The notes under the pieces: generated by a model
What the model was told of the DNA's origin: nothing
Seen by the model: only the letters and a program-made list of their open reading frames with translations
Databases searched by the model: none
Part shown: positions 19,517 through 32,708 of the stretch, in pieces
How the letters are laid out: each line of letters opens with the position of its first letter
Numbering within the stretch: position 1 is the first letter of the stretch
Position numbers and translations under genes: made by a program
Assembly (NCBI GenBank): GCA_016946835.1
Contig: JACVTC010000179.1
Location: 103,501-167,500, forward strand
Source: Neocallimastix lanati (nom. inval.)
Taxonomy: Eukaryota > Neocallimastigomycota > Neocallimastigomycetes > Neocallimastigales > Neocallimastigaceae
Direction of reading: 5' to 3'
DNA: 64,000 bases

Positions 19517-22500
19517 GTAAACAAACCAACCACATGGAAGACAATGCTAATAATTGTTATCATCATAATAGAAATATTAATAATAATAGTAACAATATTA
19601 ATAATAAATATATTAATAATAATAATATGAATAACCGTAATAAATCAATATCAAATTATCAACCTTTACATATTAATAAACCAATTGAAGTTCTTGCACC
19701 AGCTGTCAGAAAACAAAAAGAAAAAAACGTAAGTTCCATTCCTTATAATAAAGAGAAATCCAATGATACATTAAAGAATAATCCGACGCCGATTCAAACA
19801 GCAGCTATGAGACATAACAACAAATATGATGCTTGTTTTAATGAAGGAAAAAAGGTGCATAACCAAAAGGATCAAAATATGGAAACTAATACTTTACCAA
19901 TTGAAGATGTAATTATGATTAAAGATGATATTGAAGATAGTATACAAAATAATGAAATTAATAAAAATAAGTCTACAAATACAGTAGATAAGAATACTAC
20001 TTTAGATAAAAATAATAAAACTACCTCTAATAGTAATCAAACCGAAAAATTGGAGTACTTAGATCCTTCAATTATAGCCGAGAAGAATATTAGAACGAGT
20101 AAAAGAAACAATCATGAAGAAAGAATTAAAGATATTATTGAAAATGCAAAGAAATCTCCACCTTCTTTAAGTAACAACAAAGAATCTAAAGAAAAACATA
20201 TTAAATTAATAGAACAATTTGATGATTATTTAATACAAGATCTATTAAAAGAAGTTGCATCTACTGAAGTTATTACTAAATTAGGATACTTACTTGATCT
20301 ATTCCCAAAATTCAGAACAGCATTTAGTAAAGCTTTGAAGCTTACTCCTAAAAGTAATGCTATTAATAATGTGATGACAATAGTTAATAAATTTAAAATA
20401 ATTAAAGTAAAAGGAAAAGTTGAAAATACCAATTGTGAGATATTTTTAGATACTTGCGCTAGTGTTAATGCTATTACAAGATCTGCTTTAGAAAAATATA
20501 ATATAAACAAACCTGCCATAGGAAGAATCTCAGAAACTATTTTTCAAGCTTGTTCAAACTCGACGATTGAATCCGAAATATATGAGCTAGAAATAACTAT
20601 AGGAGACAAGACTTTCCAAGATTATTTTAGAGTAATTGAAAAAGATGACCTTTTCGACATTCTAATTGGAGTTGATTCATTAAAGAAAAATAGGTTTGAT
20701 ATTAACCTAGTTAATGACTCATTATATTATATTAATGAAGATAATACTTACAAGAAATTAGCTGACCTCTACTACGATATTAATCTGAAAACCCCATTTG
20801 ACTCAGGAGAAGAAATTAATAAAGAAAACACAAATGCATCTACACCCTTATTACTTACTATAGTTATTCAGAATAAGGATAAACAATTAGAACAAACTAT
20901 TAATGTTAAAGAAAATCTAATAAATGATATTATTAATGCCATACCTAGTGAACATAAGAACTCTATAAAAGAGCTATTCGAAATTTTTAAAGACATATTA
21001 GCTGTGAAGACTGATGACCTTGGAACTTCTAAATTATTACCACATAGAATTAATTTAATTCCAAATGCTAAACCAATAAAACTGAAAGCATATAAACTTT
21101 CTAAAGCTCAATCTATGGCTCTCAAAGAAATACTTACATTTTTAATCAATAATCGGTTGATTGAACCGTCTTTCTCTGCCTGGTCCTTTCCTGTTGTCTT
21201 AGTACCTAAAAAGAATAATAAAGATTGGAGAATGTGCGTTGATTACCGTAAATTAAACAATATAACAATTAAAGATTCATATTCATTACCTTTAATCGAT
21301 GAAATTCTTTTGCAAATCGGAAATAATTCACAAATCCTGTCTACGATTGACCTTGTTCAGGATACCACCAAATCCCAATGGCTCCCGAAGATAAAGAAAA
21401 GACTGCATTTACCACAATGTATGGCAATTACAACTTCAGAGTAATGCCATTTGGTTTATGTAACGCCCCAGCAACCTTTCAGAGAGAAATGAACAAAATA
21501 TTTTTTGAATTAATCGGTGAATGTGTATTTATTTATATTGATGATATAGTTATATTTTCTAAAGATATAAATGAACATATTTTACACTTACGTCGTGTTT
21601 TTAAGATACTAAAAGACAATGGATTAAAAATTAATTTGGAAAAATGTTCATTCTTTAAAAAAGAAGTTTCACTACTTGGTCACAAGCTCTCGACAGATGG
21701 TATTTCTCCTATTCCTGAAAAAGTAAAAACAATTGTTAATTGGTTACCACCTAAAAATATTACACAACTTAAATCTTTTCTTGGTGCTATAGGATATTAT
21801 CGCAAATTTATTAAAAATTTTGCTCAAATAGCAAAACCATTATTTTACCTTTTAAAGAAGAACTCGATATTTAACTTTTCCGAAGAGTGTATTAAAGCAT
21901 TTGAAGAATTAAAAAATAAATTAATACAAGCACCTATATTAACTCCCCCAGATTTTTCTAAACCATTTATTATACGTACCGATGCTTCTAGAGATGGACT
22001 AGGAGGTGTTCTTTTACAACGAGATAAGAATAATCTTGAGGTTCCTATTTTTTATGAAAGTAGATCATTAAGTAAATCGGAAGAAAATTATAGTATTACT
22101 GACCTGGAAGGTAAAGCTGTCTTCCATTGTGTTCAGAAATTTAAACAATTTATCACTGGTAATTCTTTTATAACTATAGTTTATACTGACCATAAACCGC
22201 TTGTTGGTATATTTAATAATCGTGAACCTACCAATAGTAGACATCTCAAATGGGTTACGGAATTATCCATCTTGAATGTTAAAGTCGAATATCAAGAGGG
22301 GAGGAAGAATGTCATAGCTGATGCTCTGTCTAGATTATAAACTTCTGATAAACCTAAAGAAACAATAAATATTATATATAACAATAATAATGAAGTTGAT
22401 AATAGTGATAATGGTATAAGTGATAATAATAATAATAATAGTAATAGTATTAATAAATTTATAGAAGATTATATCAAAAAAAGAATAATAATTGTTGATG

Positions 22501-23615
22501 GCAAAGAATATTATAAACAAGGCGATAAATTAAGGTACATAGTGAAAAGCATAGAAGAAAAATTAACATTAATTGATCAAGCTCATCAAATTGGCCATGA
22601 AGGAGTATATAAAACATACAACAGACTAAAAAGAGATTATTATTGGAAAAATATGAAAAAGGATATTAATATTTATATTCGATGTTGTTACAAATGCCAA
22701 ACATGTAAGCCACAAACATTAAATCAATTTCCAGAAGATAATGCCACTCCTCCAGGATACCCTTTCTCAAGAGTTGGACTCGATTTAATTGGACCCCTAC
22801 CAGAAACTCCAAGAGGTAATAGATTTATAATTGTTCTAGTTGACTATTTAACCAAATGGGTAGAGGCTGAACCATTAGTAACATCGGAAGCAGATGACGT
22901 GATAAACTTTTTAAAGAAAGTATTCTCAAGACATGGTATCCCTGAGATACTGGTAACAGACAATGGTCCACAGTTCACCGCAGATAAAACAAAAGCATTC
23001 TTAGATCTACACGATGTTTATGTTCACTATATTTCAACTTACCATCCAGCCTCGAATGGAGAAGTTGAAAACAGAAACAAAGAAATTGGGAAGTATCTAC
23101 GAATCCTGGGAAAAAAAGATAAGCATTGGGATGAGACTTTATATAGTGCTTTATGGGCACTACGTACTTGTAAAAGTGAAGTTACAAAACACAGTAGCTT
23201 CGAATTATTGTATGGAAGGAGGGATATACAACCTTTCGAATTATCCATTAATATTGAAAAGAAAAATGAATGGGAAAGTGATGAAGAGTACTGGCTCAGA
23301 AAATTTTTGATACATGATAAGTGGATAAAGGAAGCCATAAGAAATATTGAAACCGCAAACAAACTTTGGTCCGATAGAAGGAAACAAATCAAAAGAATGA
23401 GAAGTGACTATAAACCAGGGGACTTAGTATTAGTGAAAGTATTTAATCGAAGGAAGCTAGACCCATTCTTCACAGGACCATTACAAATTGTTAAAAGAGA
23501 ATTAAACACAGTGACAGTATGCGACCCAACGACTGGTGAACTAGCAGAACGTAATATCCACCTGAAGAATATTATTCCATACTTTACGGAACTAAACCTC
23601 ACAAATGAAGACTAA
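19489..23615 (+). pseudogene. pol: Pol of Element III, one frameshift and one nonsense codon
   Basis: Entered at 19,489 by -1 slip; the apparent ORF start upstream at 19,384 only overlaps gag out of frame. A long Asn/Lys-rich linker is followed by protease with LDTCAS (20,449-20,457; Cys for Gly). RT begins before a one-base loss near 21,357 (after STIDL) and continues at about 21,360 with YIDD (IYIDDIVIFSK), then RNase H (RTDASRDGLGGVLL, TDHKPL). A TAA at 22,338-22,340 separates RNase H from integrase. After an Asn-rich linker, integrase has the HHCC finger (HQIGHEGVYK, CYKCQTC), D,D-35-E residues (TDNGPQFT, GEVENRNKE) and GP module (FFTGPLQIV). Confidence 0.85.
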
Positions 23616-23839
23616 GATACTTATCAGATAATATAAATATATTTACAATAATTATTAAATAATTAAAATAATATTTATAGCAAGTTTTTTTTTAATAAGT
23701 AGATAATCAAAGAATATAAATTTAAAAAAAAAAAAAAAAAAATAATAATAATATTTACATATGAATTTTTTTATTTATTAATATTTATTATCAATTATAA
23801 ATTAAAAAATAATACATATAAAATAAATATGGTTTTTAT

Positions 23840-23879
<40 letters not shown>

Positions 23880-24137
23880 AAATAAAATATATATATGCAT
23901 ATACAATATAATATAAAATTACATATATGTAATGTATACATGTACATTATTGTATGAAATTGTATATATATAATATAAAAAAAAAAAAAAAAATTTATAT
24001 AGTTATATAGTTCAAATATAAAAAAAAAAAAAAAAAAAAAATATTTAAAGAATATAATAACATTTTTTTTAATTTTATCCATTATATCCATAAATCACGA
24101 CTTCAAGGGACGAAGTCTAGACAAAGTGGGGGCGTCT

Positions 24138-24699
24138 TGGTACGTTACTCACTAAAATAGAATAAATTATTAAAAATATAAGAAAATAAATAATTCTTTA
24201 GTTATTTTATTATAATAGGTATAAGGTTTAATTAGTATATAAAAATATAATATTAATAAAAATAATTTTAATTAATAGATAACCAATAAGAATTAAGATA
24301 AATTATAGTATAAAAATAAGTGAAAGATAAAATATTAACAAGAGAGGAACTTAATAATTTAATATCTTTAAAAGAATATAATAGTTAGAATAGGAATTAT
24401 AAAATATTTATTCGGGTGAATAAATATTTAGGATATTTTGGTTAATATTATTATTAAAATATAAATTTAAAGATATAATAAAGTTATAATAAAATTAAAT
24501 GTACTTATTTAAAGAACAAAACTTATAAATAAAATAAAGACTTAAAAGTAACACATTATTATTTATTAAAAATTTATTATTAATTTTGTGTTATAATTTT
24601 TTTTATTTATTTCTTTTATTAGAATATATTATTTTATAATTTTACAACTTGCTTTCCCCAAATCATATAAAAGGTACAATATATAAAAATTACGTACCA
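24138..24699 (+). repeat. 3' LTR of Element III
   Basis: 562 bp with a perfect 8-bp TGGTACGT/ACGTACCA terminal inverted repeat. This fixes the terminal A as part of the LTR, and so the 4-bp length of the GCTT spacer that follows (24,700-24,703). Confidence 0.8.
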
Positions 24700-24703
24700 G
24701 CTT

Positions 24704-25631
24704 TGTTAAGGAATGAACAAATAATGTTAATTTTATTATTTTTCATAAAAATAACTTAACCACTAAAATTAAATTATTTATTTCCTTACTTGGGGAACTT
24801 TCTTATGTTCTATTACTGCCAAATTATTACTAATATTAAATTTATTATTATTAATATAAATTCTTTATTAATATCAATACTTTATTATTAAAATTAATAC
24901 TATATTATTAATATCAATATTATTATCAATATCTAGTTTTATTAATATGATTTATTCTATCAATATTTTATTATTAAAGAAAATTTTATTTTACAAATAT
25001 TACTAATACAGATTATTTATTATTAATAAAAATTAATATAATTAATAATGATTTAAAAATATTTTACTTAAATCCATGATCCTTGTCATTAAAATTAGTA
25101 ATACTTCCTTCCAAAATACACCCTATTTATAATAAGATTAATAATAGATAATAATCTAAAATACTTTTATTTAAAAATAGTATAAAATTAAATAATACTC
25201 TATTACTAATAGTTCTGTAAAAGTAATAAAATTATTTTTAAAATATATTATCACTACAATTAATAATAAATAGTTTAGAATTTAATAATATGTAATAATT
25301 ATTTATTATAATAAAATAGATTATGAATTTATAATTTAAATACAGTTCAAACATGTAACTCTAAGATATTCTTAAGAAATGGCTTGACCATTTCTAACGA
25401 TAAAAAAAAATATAAATAGATGAGAAAATTGTATTTTAGAAAAATAATCTGAAGAAAAAAAATATAATCTTATTAAAGAAATTAATTTATTTTTAGTTTT
25501 TAATTGAATAATTTTTATTAAATAAATAAATAAAATATTTTAAAAAAAAAAGATATATTTTAAATTTTTAATTTTTTTTTATTTTAGTGTTTATTTCTAT
25601 ATTTATTATTATTCTGTCCCGAACCTCAACA
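24704..25631 (+). repeat. LTR-C solo LTR
   Basis: 928 bp starting TGTTAAGGAATGAAC and ending CCTCAACA, flanked by GCTT on both sides (24,700-24,703 and 25,632-25,635). Its start resembles the 3' LTR of Element V (TGTTAAAGAAG). It contains only AT-rich sequence and no ORF. Confidence 0.7.
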
Positions 25632-25637
25632 GCTTTG

Positions 25638-26509
25638 TGTAATAATTCTATTAAGAACTAACACAAAATAGAATTATTAACTACAACTTAACGACTAATT
25701 CATTAAGTTGAGAAAATAAAATAAAATAAATTTTTTTACCTTTAGAGTAGAGTTTATTATAAAATTAATTATAATAATAACACAAAAAGTAAGAAAAGAA
25801 TTGTTTGTATAAATTGATTTTAAAAATATGTTTTTGAATAAAATATTTTTATTAATTTATTAAAGTTAAAAATATAAAATTGTTACTATTATAACTATGT
25901 TTTTTATAATAATAACTCTTGATTTCTCAAAGAGAACTCAAGAGTCTTATTTATATTTTTTTATGAAAATAAGGTTAAATAAGAAAGGGTTTTCTAATCT
26001 TAACAAATCTCTTATCTAGGAAAAGATTAGATAGAAAAACCTGGATAAGTTTTCGATCGATATTCTATCCATATCGATCATCGCATTAATTAAGTAAAAC
26101 CGATTACTTCTAAAAAGTAATTGGAAAAAATCTTAATTAACCGATTTTCCAATCTAATGATCGAAAATAAAAGAATAAAATAATAAAAGATATTTCGATC
26201 ATATAATTTATCCTTATATTAAAAATATAAAATTAAATAGTTAATAAAATACAGAATACATTATAAAATACAGAATACATTATAAAATACAGAATACAAT
26301 ACAAAATACATTAGTTACAGTAGAGAATTTAGCATATTGTAAATATATTATTTAAAATTAATTAAATAAATTTTGTTAAATTAATGAATATTTAAAATTA
26401 AATTAAATAAATTTAATAAATATTATATGTAATTAAATAAAGTTATAGTTATAATAACTTAACTAAGAAAATATAATTATTTGCTAACAAATAATTATAG
26501 ATTCTTACA
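25638..26509 (-). repeat. LTR-D copy 2
   Basis: 872 bp with TGTAA...TTACA ends and a perfect 5-bp duplication CTTTG (25,633-25,637 and 26,510-26,514). Removing it restores LTR-C, GCTT and the LTR starting TGATACGAA. A palindrome-rich section lies at about 25,915-26,165, as in the other copies. Confidence 0.8.
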
Positions 26510-26512
26510 CTT

Positions 26513-26934
26513 TGATACGAAATATTAATAAATAGTTAAAATTAGTAAAATTGTTGATAGTAAGAATAATATAGTTTTTAAAGTTAAATAGTTTATTTTA
26601 TGTTTAGTATAATATTAAAGGAATATAAATAAACAGTTAGTTAGTTAGTTAGTTAATTTAAGAAAGAGATATGTATAAAATATTCTAGAGATAATTATAT
26701 AATAATATTGAATTAGAGGAGTAATTAATATTATTATATAGATTATAATAGAATAATAATTGCATAATTGGTTGTACTTAAATTAAATAAAGAATAATAA
26801 TAATAAAAGATTGACATATTTAAATTATTGTGTGAATTATTATTGTTAAAGTATAATTATTCTTATAGAATTTATTAAGTGTTTACGCATAAGATTACAC
26901 CCTGATCCCTATACAAGTTAAAAATCTTGTATCA
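26513..26934. repeat. LTR-G-like solo LTR
   Basis: 422 bp with TGATACGA...TTGTATCA ends. Its left flank before LTR-D insertion was GCTT and its right flank is GCTT (26,935-26,938). Terminal bases resemble LTR-G. Confidence 0.65.
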
Positions 26935-26938
26935 GCTT

Positions 26939-27885
26939 TGATAAAGAATGAAGTAATAAATTGATTCTTATTAAAAACCTTTTAATATAGTCAAGGTGAT
27001 TTTTAAAATATTAATAAATTTATGTATTCTTTACATTAATAATTTTACTATATTATTTGATCTGAAAATTTAAGTTTATACATAAAATTTAATTTAAATT
27101 TATGTTCATTCCTTATAAAGGTAAATTAAATTTATGAGAGTTTAGCAATAACATAGTACTAATTACTTTTAGTACTATTTTTCTAAATAAGGAATAATTC
27201 CTGTATATAAACAACTTAAATAACTTTATCAATATTTCTGTCTTTCGAATTAAGAAATAATTGAAATGAAAGAAATAAATAAAATAAAATTTTCTGTATT
27301 TAAAATTGTAAAAGATTTTTCATATATTAATAAATGTATTTTATTTTCTATTATGTCATTCAAATTAATATATAAGATTACATATTAAATTAGTATCAAA
27401 ATTAAGTTAAAGTATTCAATTTTATTGTAATACTGCTTCTTTTTTTTTTTTTTTGTTTAATTCTTATCTATAATGCATCTTTTATATTATAGATTTATTA
27501 TGGTTAATTTGAATATTAGGAAATAATAAAATTTCTATTTATTACAATAAGGAAATAATCAATAAGATTTAAAAATCTATTGTTTTTCCATCTCTTCAAC
27601 TACTTCCGGAGGCTTTGCTACTTTTATATCTTCAAAAAGATATAAATTGACTACCTTGGAACCCCTTTTTAGGGGAGAGAAAAAAAAAGAAAATAAAAAT
27701 AGAAATAATAAAAATAAATAAATAAAAAAAAAAATAAATAAAAATAAATAAAAATAATAATAAAAATAAAATAAAAATAAAATAAATAAATAATAAATAA
27801 ATAAAAATTATTGTGAAAGAATAAAATTTTTTTTTTGTGTTTTAATATTATATAATTTTTTTTTTGAATTCCTCGAACCATAACA
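26939..27885 (+). repeat. LTR-F-like solo LTR (TGATAAAG type)
   Basis: 947 bp starting TGATAAAGAATGAAG and ending GAACCATAACA, followed by GCTTTT. A/T only, with an A-rich purine stretch at 27,675-27,810. The start and end match those of the unit at 38,429-39,425. Confidence 0.6.
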
Positions 27886-27891
27886 GCTTTT

Positions 27892-28844
27892 TGTTTCGGA
27901 ACAAATAAAATAATTAAAATTATATACAATTATTAAAGATTAAAAATTATTAATATTAGTGGAATTAAATAATAAATATTAAAATATTAAAATAATTATA
28001 AATTTAGTTATAAAAAATTAGAAAATGTATTAATTATTATTTTTATTTAATATTGTAATACTTAATAATATTTTAATAGTTTATTATATTTTATTATTAA
28101 ATTTTTATTATTAAATTTTTATTATTAAATTTTTATTATTAAATTTTTATTAAATTTTTATTATTAAATTTTTATTATTAAATTTTTATTATTAAATTTT
28201 TATTATTAAATTTTTATTATTAAATTTTTATTATTAAATTTTTATTATTAAATTTTTATTATTAAATTTTTATTATTAAATTTTTATTATTAAATTTTTA
28301 TTATTAAATTTTTATTCTAATCCAATCAAATAACTATTCTAAATGTATAAAAAGAACAAAGTAGTACAATACTTTAGTTCTCTCTCTTTTTCTTACAACT
28401 TTATTATTATATTATTCTTTTGATATTTTCGAGTTTAAATAATAAATTTAGATAGTTAAATTAAAATAAAATTAGTTTAAATAATTAAATTAAAATAGTT
28501 TAAATAATAAATTAGTATAGTTTAAATAATAAAGTTAGAATAGATTAAATAATAAAAATAAAATAGTTTATTTTAAATAAAGTTAGAATTAAAAATAATT
28601 TAAGTTTTGTATTAAGTGTTTAAAGGTTTTTAGTGTTTGGTTAATAGTTTTAATAATTATAGTTGCTAGTTAAATTATTTATGTTAGGTTATATTAATTT
28701 TGAATAATTTATTTTAGTTTAAATTGTTTAGTATTTAGAGTTTTAAATTAGAATAATAGATTAGAATAATAGAATAGAATTTAAAATTTTCTTCAATTAT
28801 TAGAATATATTATTTTATGATAAAAATTCTTCAGTTCTGTACCA
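27892..28844 (+). repeat. LTR-M-like solo LTR with internal minisatellite
   Basis: 953 bp starting TGTTTCGGAAC and ending CTGTACCA, flanked by TTTT (27,888-27,891 and 28,845-28,848). A TATA-like TATAAAAAG lies near 28,346, followed by a CT-rich run. It includes the 15-bp minisatellite at 28,088-28,317. Confidence 0.55.
28088..28317. repeat. 15-bp minisatellite (TATTATTAAATTTTT)n
   Basis: About 15 head-to-tail copies of a 15-base unit, with one 12-base variant near 28,150. It sits just upstream of the TATA-like box of the surrounding LTR. Confidence 0.9.
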
Positions 28845-28848
28845 TTTT

Positions 28849-29635
28849 TAATACAGAATGAACAAATAATACTAATTGTGCTAGAATAATATAAATTATT
28901 CTAACCTTATAGATTATTCTATTCTATATAATTGGAACTTTCCAATATTCTTCAAATATTACTAAATAGAAATCTTAAGTTAATAAATCACTAATTAACT
29001 TATAATTCCTTTTTGAATTATCGATCCGATTCCATTATAATGTATTAAAAATCTTTAGCCAAGAATATTGTCCTTGCCCACTTAATATATTAATATTATA
29101 TTTCTTTTGTATTATGTTATATTGAAAATAATCAAATCTATTTAATTAGTTATTAAAATTTTCGTTATCAATATAAATTTATTTTTAATTACTAAATTTA
29201 ACTAAACCACAATAAAATATTCTGTATAATCTCTTTATTTTTATTTTATATATATTAGTATTAAACTATTATTAAATAATTAATAATTCAATAATATATA
29301 ACTACTATTTATAACAATAATATTATTAACTAAAATAATAATTCAATTTCAATTTAAATGTTTTATTTATAAAAATAATTAGTAATTAGTTTATTAAAAA
29401 AATAGTTAGGCTTTACAAATTTTAATTTGATAAAAAAATATAAATACATGTAATTTTTAGTGAAATAAAATATAATCAATAACTTACTTTTATTAAATAA
29501 ATAATTATATTATTATTTTTCTTTTATAAATTTAAATAAATAAATATTGATTTTAAAACAAATTATTTTTTTTATTGTAATATTATTATTTGTGTTAATT
29601 ATTATTATATTCCTAAAATTATATGAACCATACCA
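28849..29635 (+). repeat. LTR-B copy 1 (solo)
   Basis: 787 bp starting TAATACAG and ending GAACCATACCA, with a TTTT duplication on both sides (28,845-28,848 and 29,636-29,639). It has the same sequence as the Element IV LTRs. The TA start is not the usual TG. Confidence 0.8.
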
Positions 29636-29639
29636 TTTT

Positions 29640-30648
29640 TGGTAAAGAATGAATTAATAACCTTTATTTTATTATTAATAATTCTTTACTAAATTGTACT
29701 TTCCTATATTCTTGATAACCTAAACTTAATAATAAAATTTAATTTATTTTAATATAAATTAATTTTAACTTGTAAATAATGTAAATAAAATTTAATAAAT
29801 TACTTTATTGTTATATTATTAAATATATGTATATTAAAATACAATTGTAAATATTAAAATTATACTTTTAAGATACTAAATTATTAAAACTATTAATTAA
29901 ATATTATTATAAAAATTATTATAAAATTATTAAAATTATTAATTAAATATTATTCTAAAAATTATTATAAATTATTAATATTATAAAATTATTAAAATTA
30001 TTAAATATTATTATAAAAATTTATTTATTATAACTATTAAATATTATTATAAAATTATTAAGATTATTAATTAAATTTATTATTAAAAATTATTATTAAA
30101 AATTATTACTTATTATAAAAATTATTATTTAAATATTATCAAATTTATTAATTAAATATTATAAAAATTTTATTTTATTTTGAAAATAATTACAAGTATT
30201 ATTTAAAATAATTAAAGATTATTAAATTTATTATATTAATCTTTAAAAACAATTTATTTAACTTAAAAATATCAAAGAAAATAGTAAAAACTATTTTCTA
30301 TATATTTATTTTATAATTATTTTTAATTAAATTATATTTGAATATTATATTATTATATTTATAAAAATTAAAACAAAAATGAATTATTGATATAAAATTA
30401 ATTCAATAATTCTATAAAATTACTTAAATTATAAACAAATAATTATACCTTAAATTCATAAAAAATTATAAATATTGTAAATATTTCTTAAAAATTAAAT
30501 ATGTGTACTTCAAAAATAAAATTTTTATATTAATAAATAATAAATACTTTTTAATACAAAAAATTTTTCTTTGTTAAAATCAAAGCAGGGTAATACCCGT
30601 CCCCCCCTGCTTGATTTTAAATCAATAAGAATCACCCCGAGTCTACCA
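29640..30648 (+). repeat. LTR-F solo LTR (TGGTAAAG type)
   Basis: 1,009 bp with TGGTA...TACCA inverted ends and TTTT flanks (29,636-29,639 and 30,649-30,652). Mostly degenerate ATTAA-type sequence, with one GC-richer patch near 30,585-30,640. No credible gene. Confidence 0.6.
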
Positions 30649-30651
30649 TTT

Positions 30652-31402
30652 TGATAAATAACAAAATTAATAAATCTTGAAAATTTATTATACATAAAAT
30701 CAAAACTAACCTTAGCCAAGTTTAATAATAATTTATTAAAATAAAAAAAAATTAATTAATTAATTAAAACAAATAAATTACACTTAAAAATTACATTAAT
30801 ACTCAGATATGAAAGAAATATTATATATTTTTCAAAATAAAAATATTAAGATTAAATTTAAAATAAAATAATTAGTTTTAATAATTAGTTTTATAATAAT
30901 TTTTATAATTAATTTTATAATTAAATAATAATTTTATAATAACAAAATTTATTAATTTAAATAACAAAATATTTTTAATTATTTTTATAATAAACAAATT
31001 TATTTATTTTATTATTAAATATTTATTTTATTATTAATTTTATTACTTTTATTTTATTTAATTATTCTTTTTATTTATAAATTATAAATAGTTTAATTTT
31101 AAAGAAAAATATAAATACTTGTAAATATTTCATGTAAATATTATTATTATTATTATTAATTAATTAATTAATTTTATAATTTTAATAATCACTTTTAATT
31201 TTTATAATGTTTAATAAATTTTAATAAAAGATTTATAAAATTAAATATTAGAAAACAAGTGTTCTAATAAATCAATTTTTAGTGTTATTTTTAATAAAAC
31301 ATTTTTAATTCATAAATAACTTACACAGTTATTATTAAAATAAATTGAAATTATCACTTTTTAATTCTATATTAAAATTAAGATAATTTCTAAAATTTAT
31401 CA
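30652..31402 (+). repeat. LTR-E copy 1 (solo)
   Basis: 751 bp with TGATAAAT...ATTTATCA inverted ends and a TATA-like AATATAAATAC near 31,108. It is homologous over its length to 50,863-51,639. The left flank (TTT) and right flank (CTTT) differ slightly. Confidence 0.75.
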
Positions 31403-31407
31403 CTTTT

Positions 31408-32188
31408 TAATACAGAATGAACAAATAATACTAATTGTGCTAGAATAATATAAATTATTCTAACCTTATAGATTATTCTATTCTATATAATTGGAACTTT
31501 CCAATATTCTTCAAATATTACTAAATAGAAATCTTAAGTTAATAAATCACCAATTAACATATAATTCCTTTTTGAATTATCGATCCGATTCCATATAATG
31601 TATTAAAAATCTTTAGCCAAGAATATTGTCCTTGCCCACTTAATATATTAATATTATATTTCTTTTGTATTATGTTATATTGAAAATAATCAAATCTATT
31701 TAATTAGTTATTAAAATTTTAGTTATCAATATAAATTTATTTTTAATTACTAAATTTAACTAAACCACAATTAAAATATTCTGTATAATCTCTTTATTTT
31801 TATTTTATATATATTAGTATTAAACTATTATTAAATAATTAATAATTCAATAATATATAACTACTATTTATAACAATAATATTATTAACTAAAATAATAA
31901 TTCAATTTCAATTTAAATGTTTTATTTATTAAAATAATTAGTAATTAGTTTATTAAGAAATAGTTAGGCTTTACAAATTTTAATTTGATAAAAAAATATA
32001 AATACATGTAATTTTTAGTGAAATAAAATATAATCAATAATTTACTTTTATTAAATAAATAATTATATTATTATTTTTCTTTTATAAATTTAAATAAATA
32101 AACATTGATTTTAAAACAAAATTATTTTTATTGTAATTTTATTATTTGTGTTAATTATTATATTCCTAAAACTATATGAACCATACCA
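31408..32188 (+). repeat. LTR-B copy 2, 5' LTR of Element IV
   Basis: 781 bp, TAATACAG...CCATACCA, with TATAAATA at 31,997-32,004. Nearly identical to the other three copies. Confidence 0.85.
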
Positions 32189-32196
32189 TGAAAAAT

Positions 32197-32214
32197 TGGT
32201 GGAGATATCGAGGA
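32197..32214 (+). promoter_or_regulatory. Primer-binding site of Element IV
   Basis: TGGTGGAGATATCGAGGA lies eight bases after the LTR. It differs from Elements I and V by one base beyond the first 14. Confidence 0.7.
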
Positions 32215-32383
32215 ATATAATAATAAATTAATACATTAGGGATAAAATTATAATATTAATAAATAATTTTTCTAATAAAACAAAAAAAAATATTTTTTTA
32301 AAAAAAAAAAAACAATTTTTATATTTTTAACTAATTATTATTAATTGTTAAAAATATTAATTAATATTAAATTAAACTAATAT

Positions 32384-32550
32384 TCGTGCATAGATTTCCG
32401 GGTTAAGTTTATCCTACATAGTAATTGGGCTAGTAGGCTCTGGACTGCTATTTTTTATATTGAAAATAGTAACAGTGGCACACGCGTGGCATGACACCTT
32501 TCAAGAGGTAAGCTGCACGTCAGACAGTGTGTACTATCAGATTGCACGAT
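32384..32550 (+). ncRNA. Conserved structured leader RNA segment, Element IV
   Basis: Counterpart of 5481-5650. Blocks such as AAGTTTATCCTACATAGTAA and GGTAAGCTGCACGTCAGACA are identical, while the CTATTTT/AAAATAG stem has the paired change described there. No hairpin array follows: only about 150 bases separate it from gag. Confidence 0.6.
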
Positions 32551-32708
32551 TATTATAATTTAATAAGTGATTAATAATAATAAATAATTAATAATTTTAT
32601 TAGTTAAAAGATTTATTTTTTTTTTTTTTTAATTTTTTATTTTTACTTTTTATAACAATCTATACATTACGAGGTTTAGCATTCTATAGATACAATAAAT
32701 TTTATTTT

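Larger units (their letters stand above)
18311..24699 (+). mobile_element. Element III: Ty3/gypsy element lacking its 5' end
   Basis: Starts inside gag at about 18,311-18,327, directly after the inverted Element II. It carries gag, a frameshift signal, pol, a GTGGGGGCGTCT tract (about 24,126-24,137) and a 562-bp 3' LTR ending ACGTACCA. The 520 bases between pol and the LTR are A-run-rich. It is a separate family from Elements I, IV and V by protein sequence, though built the same way. Left (Element II side TTTG) and right (GCTT) flanks do not match, so the II-III unit is a rearrangement and not one insertion. Confidence 0.8.

Noticed and set aside
30525-30719. 64-codon minus-strand frame crossing LTR-F and LTR-E
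   Set aside because: It spans a junction of two LTRs and has no counterpart in the second LTR-E copy context.
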